From Campylorhamphus procurvoides (lineage: Eukaryota; Chordata; Aves; Passeriformes; Dendrocolaptidae): DNA of 64,000 nt. Below are positions 1 through 13,500 of this stretch, in pieces. Location of the stretch: NCBI GenBank assembly GCA_013396655.1, contig WBMV01000298.1, positions 1,637,221 through 1,701,220 of the forward strand, in the 5' to 3' direction. How positions within the stretch are numbered: the stretch's first letter is position 1; every line of letters begins with the position of its first letter. The position numbers and the translations under genes are program-made. Under the pieces are notes generated by a model. It did not search any database. It was not told where the DNA came from and saw nothing but the letters and a program-made list of their open reading frames with translations.

Positions 1-2313
1 TTTTTTTTTTTTTTGGTGACGTGTCGGTGCAGTCCTCTTGTCTTCGTGGAAACTGACCACAATTTGTGGTTTACAAAAAAACAGTAATCGCCCAACAACA
101 TCTGGCATGGGTAGTCTGTAATAATACTGTAGCAAAAGTTCAGAGTTCATTCAAAAAAGCTTTTCCTAAGATGGAAAAAAATCCTTGATGGATTTATTGG
201 ATATAGTTTCAAGTGTGGTGGAATTCTAGACCATGCTTGTGGTTTGTTGTGCTTGACTTTTCTTCAGCATTATCTGTTTCAATAAAAAAATCTGTAGCAG
301 GGTCCCTGTGTATTATGGAAATACCTATAGCTGCACTCTCTGTACTTTTGTCTGGCTTGCTTTCTGTATGTTTTCATTTTTTTTGGACGGTATTAAATTT
401 TAAATGTAAGTAGTGCTGACTATTTCTAGATAAGCCAAGCAGAATATTTCAGTTTACTGTTTATGTACTATGATTCCTGACTAATAGATGCGCTCTGACG
501 TGCTGTAGCTGAATTTAGCTACCAATAGTACTTTGGTCCTTCTTTGACAGACGTGTCTGCCTTTAATTGGTAGTGCTTGTTAGCTTAGTTAAGAGCAACT
601 GAATTAGAGTCGCTGGACTGCTGAACGTTCTCATTCTGATAAGGATTATGCTGTTGTCACCGTGAAGGAGGAAGTTATAGGAAATCTGGAGAGAGCCTCT
701 AAAGGTCACTTGTGCCAGAGTACACCTGTGCCAAGCAGTGGCGCAGAGGCCCCAGCCCAGTAAATAAAGCAGCTTGGATCTGCCATGGCCCAAGGGACAT
801 AGCGGGCATGGTGGAACGTGGTGTTTTTTAAAGCAAGTTTGTTTTCCTCCATAGCTTTACTTATAGGCAGGACACATTTATTTATAACTTGAGCAGTTTG
901 CTTGTTGTCTAGCCTGTTTTGAGAGCTTCATTTGCATTTGGTTTGTCATTTGAAATCTTTTATGCAATTTGAACAAATGACTACTTATCCCACTGTCGGG
1001 TAAAATGGACTGGTGTTTGGATTTTTCTTCCTTATGTAACAGACACCTTATTCAAAGGCTGTGGGTGATCTCTGAAGCCACAGCTGACGGGGAAAGGAGA
1101 TCTGATTTGCTCAGCCTGTACTCACAGGTTGTTCCATAAACACCCTGAATACCAGTGGCTCTTTCAAAAGTTTTCGTCTACTTGGTTCTCTTAAAACTTG
1201 ACATCTGAACTAGAGGCAGCACTCTACCTGGTGTTACATGCATTGAGGAGAGCAATACTCTTTTTTTAAAGGTCTCTGTGTGGAATTTTCAGGCTGCCAA
1301 ATCACTCTTGGCTGCTGCATGGCTTAGATTGACATGGTTTTCATTGTATAGTCAATCTCTTTTCTCCCCATAAAATATACTTTGTATTCTTATAATACTG
1401 TTCAAGCAGTTGAAAAGCTTAGATTTTTTCCTAGACTTCAACAAATGTACAAAATGTTTCTGAACAGGCTAAACTATCTGTGGATATATAATATGAGTAG
1501 AAATTAATAGTCTAACTGTTCTTTAAAACCTAGGACAGTGTGCTGCCTATACCCAAAAGGTGTCTTTGCTTTGTTTATCTAGGAATTTATCTGTGTTTCC
1601 TTGAGGGTATGTTTATTGTATTACTACCCAGCTTCAATTTTCTAGTCACCTTTGTCAGATTCTAAACTATTACTTTAATATGTATTAGTAGAAGTTATCT
1701 TTAGGTAAGAACATAGTCAACAGAAAACCTGGAAAATTGGTAGCATGATAGCAAATTCCTATGGCTTTAATTCTGTAAGCTTTAGATTTGCTTTTTATGA
1801 TTAGCTTATTGAACAGGTAGTCTTTGTGGTGAAGCTTACTTTGGGAACAAATATTTTCAGGATTTTCCTGGTGTTATGGTTACAAGTCTTTTGTGATCTT
1901 ATGAAACAAGTGTGAGTGGACCAACTTGGAGAACATTATTAAATACCAGCATGCTTGTTTAAAAAACAAGCCTCCTTCCATTCCACAGTGGAAATCTTTA
2001 AAAAATCTTGCAATACCCTTATAAGGATGGACTTAACTTTCCTGAAATTTATGATGTTGCCAGTCATCCCACACTTCATTTAGCAATTTACTATCAAAAG
2101 GAAGAGCAAATTAGTTTTGGACCTTCAGAAAAGCCATCTTACTTACTTATTTCTTTTAAAGAAAGGGTATTATGATTGACAAGGAAGGCTCTAGGCTTCT
2201 TTTATATGGAAAATAGAAACTGTTATTTAGTTCTGTTTTAGAAGAGCCAAATGCTAGGTAGTTTTTCACCAAGAACATTTTAGATGCAACTGGTATTTAG
2301 TAAAATTAGTAAC

Positions 2314-2331
2314 AATAAATAAATAAATAAA
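2314..2331. repeat. (AAAT)n microsatellite
   Basis: Four AAAT-type units in tandem. Short and likely neutral. Confidence 0.8.
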
Positions 2332-3194
2332 CCCCAACAGAAGACCAGTGAATGGAATGAAATTATGCCAATTTTAAGGTCTTGAGAAAGATGTTCTTAG
2401 TAAAGCAGCCTGAGGATGGGTTTCAGGGCCATGACACTAATTTGACAATTGAGTTACTTTATTGCAGTGCACGTAGAAGATGGAAACTCAGCAGTCTGTC
2501 ATCAAGTGGCACTGAATTCCAAGTAGATGAATCTCTTCTGTATTCTTTTTCATGTGAAACCGTTGTGTATATTAAATGAAGAAAGCTACAGAAGCAGCTA
2601 CTAGCTGTTGCCTTGGTACTGGTATCCACATCCATGTTAGCCAGATTTTGCTAGGTCTGATGCTTGAGTATAGGCTTTCATCAGGAAGAATTGGAAGGAC
2701 CACAAATACGAGTTCTGGTATCAAATATGTGCCTCCCAGACTGGATGCCAAGAATGTGCATTGAAACTGCCAACCATTAGGGGAAGCTTGGTTGTTCCCT
2801 TGTACCTTTGAGCTGAGAGCACATAATCTCAGTGGAAATGCTTTCAAGAAAAAAGGAAAATTGGGAATGTGTTGATAGAGAACATGATACACAGAGAGAT
2901 TTCTGAAACTTCACAGTGGAAGGCTTCTACCGACTTTGTTCATTTTTCCCAGCTGTTGAGATTTCATGTCTGCTGTCTTCTGATTTTAGGAAGTGAAATC
3001 TGCCACCATCATCCTTAGTCATGACGGTATTTGTTATCTTGGTCTTACAGATATGTAGAATCTTTGTTCATTTCATACTCAAGAGGTGTTGACAGCTGTG
3101 ATTTTTGTAGTGACTTCTTGAAAGAGACATTTTTGAGACGACCACTGTAGGCAGAGAGCTGCTTTTTCAGCTGCAGGTGTTCTTACTCCATAAG

Positions 3195-3246
3195 GTCAGA
3201 TGACACATCTGACACACTCCTTCTTGGAGGGTGTCTGACATCTGTG
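3195..3246. repeat. Nested inverted repeats / hairpin
   Basis: GTCAGATG at 3195-3202 is the exact reverse complement of CATCTGAC at 3206-3213, with a three-base loop. GACACACTCC at 3211-3220 pairs 9 of 10 with GGAGGGTGTC at 3226-3235 across a five-base loop. The two folds compete for the same bases. Function unknown. Confidence 0.6.
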
Positions 3247-6200
3247 GTGCAGTGATGCTTTGCCTTCTCTGAGGGGGAGAGCTGAGTGAGACAGCCCTAC
3301 TTACTCAGTTCCAGGAGAAAACATACCACAAACACTTATCTTGCTTCTAAGGAATTGCTTTTAAGTTGGTTGTAATCTTTTAAATTTTCGTGAGCTGTAA
3401 AATGTATAATAAGTAGCTCGTGTCTCTAGGGGAAAATTTAGAAACCCACTTGCTGCAGAAATAAAACATCTTTGGGGTACTCTGAATACTGTTCCAATTG
3501 CTCCATTTTTTTGTGATTTTTTTTTTCTATAATAAAATGTTAATTTGGAATCAGTTTTTTAAAATAATTTGAATTCCAAATGATCCCTATTGTATAATAA
3601 AAATGTTAAAAATATGGTAATCTTATCTGGCTATTTATGTCTTAATAATTACAACATTAGGAAGACAGTGGTATTATAGCATGAATATGACTAGTTCTGA
3701 GAAGCCTGCAGAAATATCTGCAAATAAAAGTGGAGACACATAATCAAAAGGACACTGTGTACTAGACATTTAAATTCAAAGTTTAAGAAACACTGCTACT
3801 CTTCCTATTTTGTGCTTATTTTGGGTGCTGATTATTCAGCTGGGAATCCATGTGCTAGAAGTAAGTTTTTGGACGGCATAAAGGTTTTCACACAGACCTG
3901 AGCTTCAATTCACAATTTGAAAGTTTTAAGGCTTCCCTTAAGGGCTTCCTTTGTATAATAGTCAGGTCTGATAACTCACCTTTTTCAGATGTAGCAATAA
4001 CATTATAGTGTCTGTTTTTGGTGTGCCAGTCTTTATTGCGGAGAGCTGAAAACGTGATCTACAGCCTTCTGTCTTGAAACTCAAGGTGTATGTATGAACA
4101 TACTAATATAGTATCTAGTTTTGTAATGTTTTGAGTAAAGGAGGGCTGGGTTGGAATGACTTATAAAGAAATAATTCAGCAGAGTCAGGTTTCACATAGC
4201 TGCAGTAAATGTCCCCATGATGGAGTTAGGCTTGTATTTCTGTCTAAGAGCAGACTTTATTCTTCTAGTGTTTGATTTGTTGTTCATCTTATTTTGGTAT
4301 TTGGTGAGGCTAGAGCTCAGGTGCCTTAAAGAAGTTTTTCTCTGGCTCTTTCTTGAAATGGCACAAGATTCTTTGGAACCAAAGGATTTGATTTCTTTTC
4401 TGAATCATTTTCTCATGCAGTTCAGTGTCTTAAGTAGGTGTGTATCTGCACAGGGGAAGAAGGTATGACACAGGGCATAGAAGGACTACTTCCTTGGGTG
4501 GTGGTGTCATTTCATACAAGCTTACCTAACAATCAGCTTTGTTTTGTGATTCCCTTGTGTAATTTTTCTTGATGTTCTTTTTATTTTTATTCTTTGTAGC
4601 ACTAATAATAATGCCTAAACAATGAACTATATTTAAGATGTGCTTTAAAAGAGATATGTAAAATTCATCCTTCTTCCACAGCATAGTTTTATTGCCTAGG
4701 GGCATTTGATGAAATGTGGCAAATTGACTCGAGGATAATGACCCTTCTGATGTTTTTCCTGTAGATTTCCAAAATATTTTTTTTAGTTGTTAGTTTTTAG
4801 AAAGCTTTTTGATGCACTGGCAATCTGAATTTGCTGGTAGTCACCTATCACAATGATTCCTTGGAGTAGCAAGTCAGGCTGTGTTTTTGAAATTAGTTTG
4901 CAAGCCTGTGACAGTGATTCACTTCTCTTTACAGTCTCAGGCTTGAGAGGGTCAGAGGAGAAAAGTCCATGCACATATATGTTTAATTTCTTGTGTTACT
5001 GCAGAAGTTTGTAACTTGTTTGGAAAATGACCTGTAGAGTGAACTGAAGCTTGCTTTGACAAATACAAGCTGAACAGTTGCGGTCAGTTCTTGTCTCGAA
5101 AAGATTTCTAAATGTTACTGCTGCTCAGGGGTGAGGAACTAAATTGTAGTGAATAAAGACCGTTCTTTTTTGTCTTCATTTGCCTCTCTTTGAAATTGTT
5201 TTGAAGGTGTGCACTGAACAACTTCTGATGTGTAACTTGCATTCTGAGTATTTAATCCCTTCTGAATGAGGTGGAAAAATAATTGTTGAAGCCTTTGTCA
5301 TGAAATGTTTAAATGAATACTCTTGGATTAGATTTTTTTTTTTACTTGAACGTTTAGATTATATTACTAGTGTTTACTCTGAATTGATTGCTTGCAGCTT
5401 TATGGAAATCTTGATGATAATTCTTGAAACAGGAGTAGGACTGTGATTTCTCTTTTCCAAACAAAATAATTTTTTCTGGCATGTTTATGCAGAGAGAGAT
5501 ATTAACAAAATACGGTTATACGCTCAGTGCCTGAAAAGCATTGGAAGATAAACTCAACAGGCTTTTTTAGATGGGATTGATGTCAAGGAGTAGGATATGA
5601 ACATTTAAAATGACTGCTGAGCTGGAAATAGTGTGTGTGGGGGTTGTTTATTGTGTTGTGTCTTGTCCTGTTTCACTCAGTTTGAAACCAAACTTATGCT
5701 TGGAAGATTGAAGCATGATGTTTCTGGAGGCTTAATAGCGGTTCACATTAAATTAGGCAGTGTATCAGTGATGTATATAATTTCTCTCTTTTCTGGACTT
5801 ACATGTGATTTTTATACTTCTATCTGATCTTCGTGAATTGTGACACTTTTGACTGTAACTGTACGCATTTCATAGGCAAGGTGAGTGCTTCTGTCAGGCC
5901 TCCTTTACTTTTGAGAAAGAGGATGCCACAGAAAGATGGATATGGTAACCATAAGTATGCCAAGCTAAGCAGAAATGATGTGTGCCCCAGACTGTGATTA
6001 TATTTTCATGAAGGGAAATTTATATCTTTCCTTCCTTTTCTTTCTTCTTCCTCCCTTGTCTTTTCCAACCTAGACCATCACTTCTTCCTGCCTGTTTCAG
6101 GAGCTTTAGATCTTAGCCCTGGATGAGTGCTAATAGCCTAAATTCATGCCTCTCATACAAGCTACTATTATTTGCTCTGATGCCATCCTTCCTCCCACCT

Positions 6201-7140
6201 TTATGAGCACTTATAGGAGTGGTGGAGAGGAACCTTTTTGTTGATTCTGCAGAATAGAATTAGTAGGAATGTGGGTAGCCATTCAGTCCGGGGAAGAGAA
6301 AGTGGAACCTAATCCTATTTTCTGCAGTGGCTGTGGAAACTGTGGTGGTCCTCCCTCCCCCGGGTGTTAATGGCAAGTCTGCTGTTAGCCAAAGCGTGCT
6401 CCACAGCTGAGGGAGTTTTTTGGTGGGTGTTTTTTGTTGGTTTGTTTTTGTTTTTTTTCTCCCCCTGTCAGTCTTTTAGTTTAGTTCGTGCTTTCTGATC
6501 ACAAAGTAATGATACAATTAGATAGTAAACAGTCAGGGTCCTTTGGACCCTAAGGTTGGGAAAGCAACCTTTTTTTTTTTTTCTTCAGATGACTTTTTGG
6601 ATCCACTTCACCCTGTAGCCTAAAAGATTTATGTCAAAGAAAGGTAGGAGGTGCCTTTGGAGGATGGAGTGAGGAAGGGAGTAATGTTTTTTTAAACTGA
6701 CTGAATGCCTGAGTATAAGCTCAGATGGCATGGGGCAAGTCACTTAATCCTTGTCACGTTGTCTTGTCCTGTACTTGAAGCGCCAGTTTGGTATGAAGTT
6801 AAATCAGTACAGTTGCTGGAGAAAAGAGTTTTTGATTACTCATCTGTTCTGGTTTGTTCTCTTTCAGGTCTCCCTTGCAATTATGGAGTTTTAGAAGAAT
6901 AAGTTAGTGTGGAGGGGGAATCCCCCTCTGCACGCTAGAGGTAGTTCACTTTTGGAATTTTCTATGGACAAGAATATTTGTTATATAAGATGGTGAAATA
7001 AGACTTCTAAATATATATATTTATAAATATTTATTTGGATCAAGTGCCAAACATAACAATACAAAGATTTCTAATGGCAGCTCAATAAAACTGGATTTAC
7101 ATCCCCGGAATTACATATTTGGAATTACAATTTTTCTAAG

Positions 7141-7224
7141 GCACTGTGTTGTGTACTGACTTGGAGTGCCTTGATACACCTAAGGGTTGTTCCCCTAAGG
7201 AGAGGAGCAGCTTTAGAACTGAAG
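7141..7224 (+). other. IBTK: Probable 5' UTR part of first coding exon
   Basis: A weak pyrimidine tract ending in AG at 7139-7140 is the nearest plausible acceptor upstream of the start codon. The 84 bases after it contain no stop in the IBTK frame, so the start is chosen by family similarity, not by a blocking stop. The ATG at 7225 has A at -3, an acceptable initiation context. Confidence 0.45.
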
Positions 7225-7548
7225 ATGAGTTCTCACATGCCAGAGTGCACTTCAAAGTGTCGATCTCTACAGCATGCTTTGGATGTTATTTCTGTAGTAA
7301 CCAGAGGAAGTGAAGGCCAGATCAAGGCCTTTCTCTCTTCTTACTGCTACAATGCTGCAACTATAAAGGATGCCTTTGGCAGAAATGTTATACATCTTGC
7401 TTCGTCCTGTGGCAAAAAAGGTGTGCTAGACTGGTTGGCTGAGACCAAAGGAGTAGATCTCTTGGCGAAAGACAAAGAGTCTGGATGGACAGCTTTGCAC
7501 AGAAGTATATTTTATGGATACATTGATTGTGTTTTGTCATTACTGAAG
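7225..7548 (+). CDS. IBTK: IBTK coding exon 1 (ankyrin repeats)
   Basis: Encodes residues 1-108, from MSSHMPECTSKCRSL to the end of a second ankyrin helix (GWTALHRSIFYGYIDC). Ankyrin 1 covers about residues 51-80 and ankyrin 2 starts near 85. The start matches the family N-terminus, which opens MSS with PxCTSKCRSL a few residues in. The exon ends on a whole codon (AAG) before a strong GTGAGT donor. One residue is extra relative to the human protein in the loop after VLDWL. Confidence 0.96.
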
Positions 7549-10500
7549 GTGAGTGATTTGCAACTGTAGTTTTCCTTAGCATCTACAATTTTTAGAGTTG
7601 TGTTGATTAAAAGCGTGTAAAAGTGTGTTTTTAAATTTGACTTAAAGCCTCTTGAGGGTTGTCTTAATATATGTCTTAATAATGTTGTTCTTAGATCACA
7701 GAGCGTGGGTTTACTTGAAGATTGTCTCTGTGTTCATAAAAAATGTCTGTCTTTGCCCATACAGAAATCATCACTGAGTTAAGGATTCCTGATTAGTTGT
7801 GGACTTCCTAAAGACTTGTTTGTGTGGATGATATCAGGGCCAAGATCTTAAAAGTAGTGAGTGATCAGACTAAAGATACTCTGAAAATGGACTCTTCAGT
7901 AATTGTACCAATTGGTGTAAAAGAACATAAAATAATGAAAGATTAAGTAGAGTTATAATTAGAAATGAATCTTACATTTGAGTGATAAGTACTTCAAGAT
8001 ATGGGGATTTTTATTAAGTGAATCTCCATTTCATTTGTACTTTAACCAGAGCTTTTGCTCAGTCCCCCTTATTCCTTTCTTACAAAGGCTGTTCCTTCCC
8101 ATCCACTTAGCAAATTGAATTTATTTTTGATTGATCTTCCTTCTGTTCCTCCTGTCCCAAATACAGCAAAGGGAAGATCTACATTTGTTTGAGATGTCCA
8201 GGGTCCCTTTAACCATGTGAGAAAATTAAATGTTTGTGGTTCAGGTTGTTTAAGAACAAATCTTTTAAAGCAGAGAATTTTCCATTTTGAGTTCAGCCTT
8301 TTTAAATTAGAGTGACTAGCCATTCATAGACATAGAATTCTCTATTTTCAACAAAACTTGAAGCAAAAAGATTGTGGATCCAGTATTTTTTAATTCTTGA
8401 AGGCCTGATGACTGTTAAATATATATTTCATATGCTGTACCCTTACATAGTGAGGAGGTTTTCATTAAACTTTACAAAGGTAGGTGTTCCTGTAAGAATT
8501 GTACGTGATTCTGTTCCCTAGAAAAGTGGAAAATCTGTGCTTGATATAGCAAAAAAGTATTCAGTCCTCTTGTGCATGTGTGTATATCTGTATCTTTGAT
8601 ATTTGCTTCCAGGAGGCCTGTACAGGTTTTCCCAGATGTATTTTACTTTTCTGTCAGTTGCATAAATGAATAAGATTTTTGTGATAGCCAGCTCTGCTGA
8701 TATTCTTCGAGGAAGCAGAATCAAACAGCTCATGAGAGTGCTCTGTCTCCAAGTTCCTTAAACTGAAGTCTGTCTGCTGTACTGTGTTATTAAAAGGATA
8801 TGTCCTTAAGGTATTATAGCAACAACAGGAATCAATTACAGAATAGAATTATGAAATAGCTGAGCTAGAAAGATACTTCTACAGGTTTTCTGGTCCAACT
8901 CCCATAGTTGCGCAAGGTCAGCTAGACCAGGTTGCCCAGCTGGATTTTGAACAGAGGATCAAACATCTCTGTTTCAATGTCTTAATACCAGTGCAGTAAA
9001 AATGGGGTTTAGATTTAAACAGAATTTCTTACATTTCAATCTGTGCCTGCTGCCACTTTTTCTGCCACTGAGTATTGCTATGATCCCCATTTCTCACCTC
9101 CAATCAGCTATTTATTATGCATATTGATAAAGCATGCTGTCCCTCTCCCCCCCAAACCTTCTCTAAGCTTAGCATCCCAACGCTCTCCTTGTCAGATGCC
9201 TCAGTCATTGCTTTCATGGTCTTTTGCTGAACTTGCTCCTGTATTTCTGTGTCTGTCTGGCAGTCCAGACCTGAAGCCAGCACTCCAGCTGTGGTTTGCT
9301 AGTGCTGACTAATGCTTGCTGGCAGCTCTCCCACATGTAGCCCTGGATGCTTTCACCATTCTTAGCTGTGAGGACACATTGCTGGCTTGCGGTCAACTGG
9401 TTGTCTATAAGAAGCCCCAAGTCCTTCTCTGCTAAGATGCTTTCCAGCCATTTGGCCTCCAACTGTATTGGTACACTGGGTTGTTCCTCCCCCGGGTCAG
9501 GATTTGCATTTCCATTTATTGGAAATATTTATGAGGTTCCTCTCAGCCCATTGCTTCAGCCTGTCAAGGTTCTTCTGAATCTCAGCACAACCCTCTAACT
9601 TACCAGCCACTCCTTCTTGTATCATCACCTTTGCTGAGGGAGCACTCTGGCCTGTCATCTAGGTTATTAGTGGAGATATTAAACAGTACTGTCTGCAACA
9701 CTAGTGTGGTTTAGTCACAGAATATTCTGAGTTTGAAAGGACACACAGGGATCATTGAGTCCAGCTCTTAAGTGAGTGACCCGTACAGGGACTGAACCTG
9801 CAACTGTGGCATTATTAGCATCAACTTCTTACACTGGCCCCAAAATCAGCCCCTGGGGTCCTAAACCAATGTGGATGACAGACTTCTGCTGTGGGCTAGA
9901 GGCAGTCATACTTTATTCTTGGACTGTATCTAACTACAAGATTTGCCACTCAGCAACTGGGATTTATTTTCACAAGTTCTGACCATGTGAATATCACTAC
10001 AGTCTCTGTCTGCTTGTGAATGACTTAAATTACTTCCAAAGTGAAGAATATCCAGCTACTTGTCAAAGAAATAGGTCAGTCTTTCTGTTGTATAGTGAGT
10101 GAATACAAGCACTGTAGCTAATAGGGTTGTCTTTATAATTTGGAGAATGTATGTTGTTGCTTTTCTGGCTAGTATTTTTCCAAACAAAATGATAGGTTAA
10201 AATCCCTGCTGCAGATGTGGCAAGCTGTCTTCCTGTCAGGCTGGAAAGAATTGTGACCTGTGTTCCCTCCATTTTTTGCGTTTCATGTGTTTACCTTTGC
10301 AGTATGAAGTTCTGTAAGATTTTCCTTTTATTAGCTGTGACCTGTAGTACACAGGTACAGCTGTATTATCTATTAACTTCTGTTGGGAACATCCACAGTT
10401 CTTTTCTTTAGGGAAGTGGTTGATGACACTTGACTTTCTTAAAACCAATGCTGATGTAGCAGCACTCTTTTGTATTGAGAAAATGGTATTTTCAGAGATT

Positions 10501-13500
10501 GTCTATGTCTCTCTGAATTCTAAAGGAATGAGCTGCTCATGCTTTGTGCCTCTGAACCTTCCCTGCTGCATTCCTGTCTGGCTATTTGTGCTCTCTTGCC
10601 TCTTCCCAGCAACTGTGAACCAGTGTTCCTTGCTTGTTTTCAAAGTTGTAGTAGTTTTTATTTTTTTACTTCTCTACCTTGTCAAAACTGATTCTATAAA
10701 CATGCCATTTTAAGAAACTGTGTTCTTTGAAGCTGGTAAATGCATTTTTGGTGAATACTTTCAATTCCTAGCTGTCAGTGCTTTATCTTCAAGTCCGTCT
10801 GCTTCGTGTTTCACTGATTACATTCTATTACTCAGTCAGTATTCAGACAATAAAATCCCAGTTAATGAGCAACAACATGTATATGTGGCTGAACAGAATT
10901 GCACTGTTTTTTTACATTTGCTTACAGTTTATTTGAATTTGAAGATTTTCTATTATCAGTATTAAACTTCAAGTAAAGATTTGTATAGCTTCATAAACAT
11001 TTACCTAGTTTACTTCAAGCTGTGCAGTTAAAATTAATTCAGTTCTTTTCCCCTCCTCTCTTTCTCTTTCAGCATGGCGTTAGTCTGTATGTTCAGGATA
11101 AAGAAGGCTTATCAGCCCTGGATCTTGTGATGAAAGATAGGCCTATCCACGTGGTGTTCAGGAAAACTGGTAGGAAATAAATTAGCTTAATTTGTATTTT
11201 TAAAGGAGATAGGTTTCACATATAACTTAAGGTGGTTAGTAGTTGTCTTCTGAAAAAATATGTGAATCTGCTGCTGCAGAATATTTGCATTTTCTGAAAA
11301 TATAACTAATGTTGATCTTCTGTACAATATTTTAAAATATTTTGTGATAGCACCTTCTCATAATATTAAATGTTTTAAAAATGCAGTTTTAGGTAAAAAC
11401 AGCTTTATTCTCCAAATTTTAGATAGCAACAACAGGAGTTGGTTTTTTTTGAGTCAGTATGCACAAGACTGGTAAATTTTCAAGTTGCAGAGAGAATGTT
11501 TTTCATTACAGATCCCACAGAAGTCTACACCTGGGGAAACAATATAAACTTTACTTTGGGTCACGGTGGTCAACAGGGTAAACATCATCCTGAATTGGTG
11601 GATCTTTTTCCACGGAATGGCGTGTATATCAAACAGGTATTACATAGGCACCTTTCTCACTGAACTTGGATGGGATGTGTGAGGGGGAAGAAATATCTAA
11701 GAAGTTATCAACTATTGAAAACTCTTAATAATTTGAGTGGATTTCAGTTTGAGTGTGCTTGGAAGTTTACAGCTTGAGCAGACATTCAGGGCAGACAATC
11801 TGTGCTGCAGTCTTAACATGTTTTCTTCAGCTCTTTTGAGACAGTGTTGTGGCCCTTAAATCTCAGTCTCTGTGTTTTTGTTATGCCTGGAAGGCCATGC
11901 TTGATCTTATTTTAGTAAACTGAAAATGTTGATATCTTCAAGTAGGTTAAGGCAGTACATAATATATTTAAAGGAAATATTTTATATTCCTTGTAACTTG
12001 ATTTGGCTATGCTTTAATACTAGTACCTTACTCATATTTTCATGTACATATCTTTATTAAAGAAGTTCTTCATAAAGTTCACACTTTTGGCAGGTGTTTA
12101 TGATTATCCAGGAAAATTGATTTGCCCTATATTACCTCCTCTCCACCTCTTTTTTGCCTTTTTTTTTTTTTTCAGGTTGTACTCTGCAAATTCCACTCTG
12201 TATTCCTTTCCCACAAAGGTCAAGTTTATACATGTGGACATGGACAAGGAGGACGCTTGGGTCATGGTGATGAACAAACATGCCTGGTATGCTGTCTTAT
12301 GTTGCTGTATTCTAGCATGATGTTTCTTTTATTTCAAAAGAAAGTTTAAAAAGTGAATTAGAGTTTCTGTCAGTGTACTTTCAAAATAAGTTTGCTGTTG
12401 ATTTCAAATCAGCCCCCTTGCTCCCCACCAAACAACAACTTCTCCAGTTCTAGTAGTGAGGTGGCAGGAATTTGCATTTAAATATAGTTTAAGATGCTAG
12501 ACACAGTGGTCAAACTTTTGTGCTATGGCTGAATTGTTTTAAAGGCTTGTGCTGTGGCTGAGTTGTTTTAAAGGCTAGCTGATGCCAGATAAGTGGAAGC
12601 AGAATGATTCTTGGCTGGGCTGGCTTCTTAAGTAGGTTTGTGGTGCCTTCTGATGAGTGCCAAGGCTGGCGTAAAGGAAACAGCAGTACTGTGGAGCTGT
12701 AGTGGCATGAAGAGTGATGGTAAGGTTGCTTCTTACTAGACTTACACAACTATTAAGTGAAAACTGTTCATTTTCATTTGAATAATACATTGTTGCAATA
12801 CAAAAACTAAAATTAGGGAAGACTAAAATATGATGACAATAAAATTCTTAGACTTAAGCATGTTATCCTGTGCACGCTACCTGGTAGTGTGCATCTCGCT
12901 TGCTGCACAGTAATTAAAAAAAATTTTTAATATCAAGTATCTGGTAGAACTTGATGTTCTGTAGCTGAATGCTGTAGTGAAGACTGGAGATCTTCGAAGA
13001 TGAGAGCTTTTTAAAGGAAGCAATTATCTGAAATTAGAATTTTTTTCAAATTGCTCTTTCAAAATTGAGATGTTACTTAGTTGAATAAATGAGAACTCAG
13101 AGTGCAGGAAAAGTCAAAGATACAGAACTGCTTCCTTATTCTGTGGGATTTCCTTAGGATTATCTTGTGTTGGAGGGAGAAATCTTTAATATTCATGGTA
13201 ACTTAGGAAGAAAAACGAAAGAGGTGATAGCTGATATATGTTCAGCTGTCCTGAAGATACAGTTTCCAATCTAATTTTGAAACAGATACTTTAAAATCAT
13301 CTTACTTGATAGCAGAGGATGCATTTCAAATGAAAGTTTTTCATCTTATTGCATTGGATGTAGTAATTATGCTAATGAGTGTCTTGTGTGTTCAAATGTA
13401 TTTTTATCTCTTATTTCGGTATTTGGTTGTGACCTTCTGTTGGTTTAACTTTAATGTCATAGATGGCCACTGGTTAATATCAAACCAGTATATTTTTATA

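Larger units (their letters stand above)
1..7140. other. Upstream stretch, probably IBTK intron 1 or 5' flank
   Basis: AT-rich sequence with many short chance open frames on both strands, none with a recognised domain. It holds a T14 run at the window edge, an AAAT microsatellite at 2314-2331 and a hairpin near 3195-3246. I see no CpG island or clear promoter, so the IBTK transcription start is probably outside the window or not recognisable by eye. No CR1 copy was recognised here. Confidence 0.5.
7549..11072. other. Intron 1 of the coding region
   Basis: 3.5 kb. It carries an antisense CR1 copy that appears to be interrupted by a second antisense CR1 tail. The rest shows only short chance open frames. 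The acceptor has a long pyrimidine tract before CAG at 11070-11072. Confidence 0.85.

Noticed and set aside
2572..2892. 106-codon minus-strand open frame upstream of IBTK
   Set aside because: No recognisable domain, overlapping + strand frames of similar size, no splice or poly(A) context; looks like chance.
7171..7224. Upstream in-frame extension of the IBTK start (from TTG at 7171)
   Set aside because: Begins at TTG, not ATG, and the ATG at 7225 matches the known family N-terminus (MSS...CTSKCRSL).
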